Positions 62,124-64,000 of a DNA stretch of 64,000 bases are shown here, piece by piece. The notes below the pieces were generated by a model. It saw only the letters and a list, made by a program, of their open reading frames with translations. It had not been told where the DNA came from and made no database searches. The number at the start of each line of letters is the position of its first letter. The stretch's first letter is position 1. The stretch is taken from assembly GCA_039188975.1 (NCBI GenBank), contig JBCCYT010000002.1:1-64000 (forward strand), read 5' to 3'. Both the position numbers and the translations under genes were made by a program. The DNA comes from UBA11606 sp039188975 (GTDB lineage Bacteria > Actinomycetota > Acidimicrobiia > Acidimicrobiales > Aldehydirespiratoraceae).

Positions 62124-62267
62124 ATGAAGACGAACCGTTCCCTCGCTCAGTTCAACCGCCTGCTCAAGGCCTGGAACGACCACCAGGACCTGCGAGCCAA
62201 GGGTGCCCCCATCGCCGAGCTGGCTGCCTCTCGAGCACGGCTCGACATGATCCGCCACGCAGGCTGA
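62124..62267 (+). CDS. Small hypothetical protein (47 residues)
   Basis: A 47-codon gene with a helical, basic product, MKTNRSLAQFNRLLKAWNDH at the start and LAASRARLDMIRHAG at the end. No family is recognised. It is supported by a leaderless -10 (TACGGT, 7 nt upstream) and by sitting alone in the gap between the Lrp/AsnC and XdhC genes. It may be a short conserved protein of the group; comparison with relatives would settle it. Confidence 0.55.
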   Translation: MKTNRSLAQFNRLLKAWNDHQDLRAKGAPIAELAASRARLDMIRHAG

Positions 62268-62288
62268 GCCCGGTTGACCGGGGTGCTC

Positions 62289-62294
62289 TACGAT
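62289..62294 (+). promoter_or_regulatory. -10 element (TACGAT) for the XdhC/CoxI-family gene
   Basis: TACGAT lies 7 nt upstream of the GTG at 62302. Confidence 0.5.
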
Positions 62295-62301
62295 TGAGCG
62301 C

Positions 62302-63396
62302 GTGAAGGATCTCTTCAACGCCCTCGATACGTGGAGCGCTACGGGTCGCACGGCGGCCATCGCCCGGGTCGTCGATCTTGACGGCTCCGGACCCCGACTT
62401 CCGGGTGCGGCGATGGCGGTGACGACCGACCACGACGTCCGCGGCTCGGTGAGCGGCGGATGCGTCGAAGGAGCCGTCGTCATCGAAGCGCTCGAGGTGA
62501 TCGAAGCCGACGCCCACCGAGTCGTGACCTTCGGGTACAGCGACGACGAGGCGTTCGCGGTGGGATTGACCTGCGGTGGCACCATCCACCTCTTCCTCGA
62601 ACGGTTCGAGCCGGGCGACTGGTACACGCTGCTCAAGGCCGACATCGCCGCGGAGCGGGCCGTTGCGCTCGCCACCGTGATCGACGGTCCCGGCGCAGGG
62701 AACAAGCTGCTCGTACGGTCCGACCAGCCAGTCGTCGGCACTCTGGGCTCCGACGGGCTCGACCGTGTCGTCGAGCGAGACGCCCGAGGCGAGCTCGCCG
62801 CCGGCCGTTCCGGACTGCGTCACTACGGCGAGAACGGCGAGGCTCGCGAGGACATCGTTGCGGTGTTCATCGAGTCCTTCGCCCCGCCGCCGCAGATGTT
62901 GATCTTCGGTGCCGTCGACTTCACGGCCGCTCTGGCTCGGGTCGCAAAGGTTCTCGGTTATCGCGTCACCGTGTGCGACGCCCGGGAAGTGTTCGCAACC
63001 CGCCAGCGCTTCCCGATGGCCGACGACCTGGTGGTCGATTGGCCCGATCGTCTCCTCGCCGAGGTGGGCGACGAACTCGGTCCGCGTGACGCCGTGTGCG
63101 TTTTGACCCACGATGCGAAATTCGATGTGCCGGCCGTGACCGCCGCACTCGATACCGACGTGGGGTACATCGGCGTGATGGGATCGCGACGTACCCACGA
63201 CGATCGCACCGGCCGACTGGTCGAAGCCGGGGTCACGGCAGAGGGATTCGGGCGGCTGCGATCACCCATCGGGCTCGATCTCGGTGCCCGGACGCCGGAA
63301 GAAACGGCGATCTCCATCGTCGCCGAGATCATCGCCGAACGCACCGGCCGTACCGTCGCCGCCCTGTCGACGACCGACGGCCCGATCCACGACTGA
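62302..63396 (+). CDS. XdhC/CoxI-family protein
   Basis: This 364-residue protein belongs to the family that inserts or sulfurates the molybdenum cofactor of xanthine and CO dehydrogenases. The N-terminal domain holds RGSVSGGCVEGAVVIEALEV and GLTCGGTIHLFLERF; the C-terminal Rossmann part holds LIFGAVDFTAALARVAKVLG and VGYIGVMGSRRTHDDRTGRL. The partial MobA-like gene at the window edge supports a molybdenum-enzyme context, although no molybdoenzyme subunit is in view. Confidence 0.9.
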   Translation: MKDLFNALDTWSATGRTAAIARVVDLDGSGPRLPGAAMAVTTDHDVRGSVSGGCVEGAVVIEALEVIEADAHRVVTFGYSDDEAFAVGLTCGGTIHLFLERFEPGDWYTLLKADIAAERAVALATVIDGPGAGNKLLVRSDQPVVGTLGSDGLDRVVERDARGELAAGRSGLRHYGENGEAREDIVAVFIESFAPPPQMLIFGAVDFTAALARVAKVLGYRVTVCDAREVFATRQRFPMADDLVVDWPDRLLAEVGDELGPRDAVCVLTHDAKFDVPAVTAALDTDVGYIGVMGSRRTHDDRTGRLVEAGVTAEGFGRLRSPIGLDLGARTPEETAISIVAEIIAERTGRTVAALSTTDGPIHD

Positions 63397-63420
63397 CGCA
63401 GCGCAGCCCGCCGAAAGACC

Positions 63421-63900
63421 CTAGGGCGTTGGTGGAGGTCCAGGCGGGGCGGATGGGTTGGCACGGACGTGGAAACTCTGGCGCCAGTCGAGGTGGGTCG
63501 CCTCGTCGATCGACAGCTGCCAGGTGTAGCTTTGGCCGGGGTTGACCGGAAGCGCCGGGAACATGATGGCCAACGGCACCGAGAGCGGGGTGCCCGCCTT
63601 CAAGCCCGCCGGTCGCCCCGCTTCGAACCGTCCTTGCACGACCAGCGGCTGATGGTTGATCTCGACGGGATGCCCATCCTCGTCGAGCAGGTCGAGACGC
63701 CACGCGTGGCCCACGTTCGCTCGGTCCCACGGCACCTCGATACGGATCGCAACACCCATTGGTTGCGGGCGAGGTCCGATGACCGAAAGGCCACCGCCGA
63801 GCACATAGAGCTTGCGGTCGGCGACTTGCGCCGAGTCGGCCAACAACATGGTCACACGGAGGTTTGGCGGGGTTGCGGGGGCAGGAACGATCGGGTCCAC
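63421..63900 (-). CDS. Conserved hypothetical protein, DUF6941-like
   Basis: This 159-residue protein has LRVTMLLADSAQVADRKLYV and a following LGGGLSVIGP, matching the DUF6941 start, and a beta-rich remainder ending in a Pro-rich tail. Function is unknown. The GTG at 63900 is chosen because TAGGGT lies 7 nt upstream and because a longer frame would overlap the divergent nucleotidyltransferase start. Confidence 0.68.
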   Translation of the reverse strand: MDPIVPAPATPPNLRVTMLLADSAQVADRKLYVLGGGLSVIGPRPQPMGVAIRIEVPWDRANVGHAWRLDLLDEDGHPVEINHQPLVVQGRFEAGRPAGLKAGTPLSVPLAIMFPALPVNPGQSYTWQLSIDEATHLDWRQSFHVRANPSAPPGPPPTP

Positions 63901-63907
63901 GGCTGCG

Positions 63908-63917
63908 ACCCTAGGCT
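63908..63917. promoter_or_regulatory. Overlapping divergent -10 elements
   Basis: ACCCTAGGCT contains TAGGGT on the minus strand (63908-63913, 7 nt from the GTG at 63900) and TAGGCT on the plus strand (63912-63917, 6 nt from the GTG at 63924). The two hexamers share the central TA. Confidence 0.5.
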
Positions 63918-63923
63918 GTTGCG

Positions 63924-64000
63924 GTGACTGACGCCGACCCCACTCACTCACCGCGGACACCGTCGATCGCTGCGGTGATCTTGGCGGCGGGTGCCGGCTC
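63924..64000 (+). CDS. MobA-like nucleotidyltransferase, N-terminal fragment (cut by window edge)
   Basis: Twenty-five codons from a GTG read a short polar leader and then SIAAVILAAGAGS, the NTP-binding LAAGxGxR motif of MobA-like NTP transferases (molybdenum cofactor cytidylyl/guanylyltransferases; sugar nucleotidyltransferases are possible too). Proximity to the XdhC/CoxI gene favours a molybdenum cofactor role (inference). The rest lies beyond the window. Confidence 0.7.
   Translation, partial: MTDADPTHSPRTPSIAAVILAAGAG

Overview
The window is a GC-rich, gene-dense stretch of chromosome with no rRNA, prophage, insertion sequence or CRISPR array. It most likely comes from an actinobacterium, probably of the Acidimicrobiia (Ilumatobacter-like); that placement is inference. 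The supporting signs are two very small actinobacterial ribosomal protein genes (bL37-like and bS22-like), the order metG-tatD-Rpf-like-rsmA-ispE-prs-rplY-pth-mfd-mazG-eno, an LAFTG (sortase class E-type) surface protein, a soluble acyl-ACP desaturase, frequent GTG starts, and many start codons sitting 5-8 nt behind a TANNNT -10 element, which is leaderless architecture.

Layout. Positions 1-12.7 kb are rich in nucleoside salvage: a truncated upp, a lipoprotein M16 protease, adenosine deaminase, an MFS permease, then a minus-strand run of BMP-type nucleoside-family ABC importer genes (lipoprotein, double ATPase, two permeases) whose last gene is an overlapping Fe/2-oxoglutarate dioxygenase. 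Immediately upstream of the importer lies a Qng1-type queuosine salvage hydrolase. That gene ends an overlapping run of galK, acyl-CoA synthetase (ADP-forming) beta and alpha, and a small ABM protein (12.7-16.3 kb). Divergent from galK is an alpha-galactoside operon (16.4-21.7 kb): binding protein, two permeases and GH36 alpha-galactosidase, but no ATPase.

Positions 21.6-31.9 kb carry mixed metabolic genes: DCC thioredoxin-like protein, SAP/DUF6434 protein, LysR regulator, EamA exporter, D-aminoacylase-type amidohydrolase, PH-like membrane protein, bL37, SDR epimerase, an HD-domain (PhnZ-like) protein, 3-hydroxyacyl-CoA/carnitine-type dehydrogenase and aldehyde dehydrogenase behind a perfect 28-bp palindrome, and a cyclic-nucleotide-binding protein. 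A 1396-residue surface protein fills 32-36.2 kb, followed by a PHP/HhH protein, ychF, a lipoprotein and an acyl-ACP desaturase with an operator-like repeat between its -35 and -10.

Positions 40.9-61.5 kb are a largely co-directional housekeeping block: DUF192, rsmI, rmuC, metG, tatD, Rpf-like, rsmA, ispE, (antisense bS22), tRNA-Gln(UUG), prs, rplY, pth, mfd, a parvulin-type isomerase, mazG, eno, an FtsB/DivIC-like protein and a DrrABC-like ABC exporter. The window ends with an Lrp/AsnC regulator, a 47-residue small protein, an XdhC/CoxI protein, a DUF6941-like protein and the start of a MobA-like nucleotidyltransferase that shares its promoter with the DUF6941-like gene. There are no gene-free stretches longer than about 200 bases.
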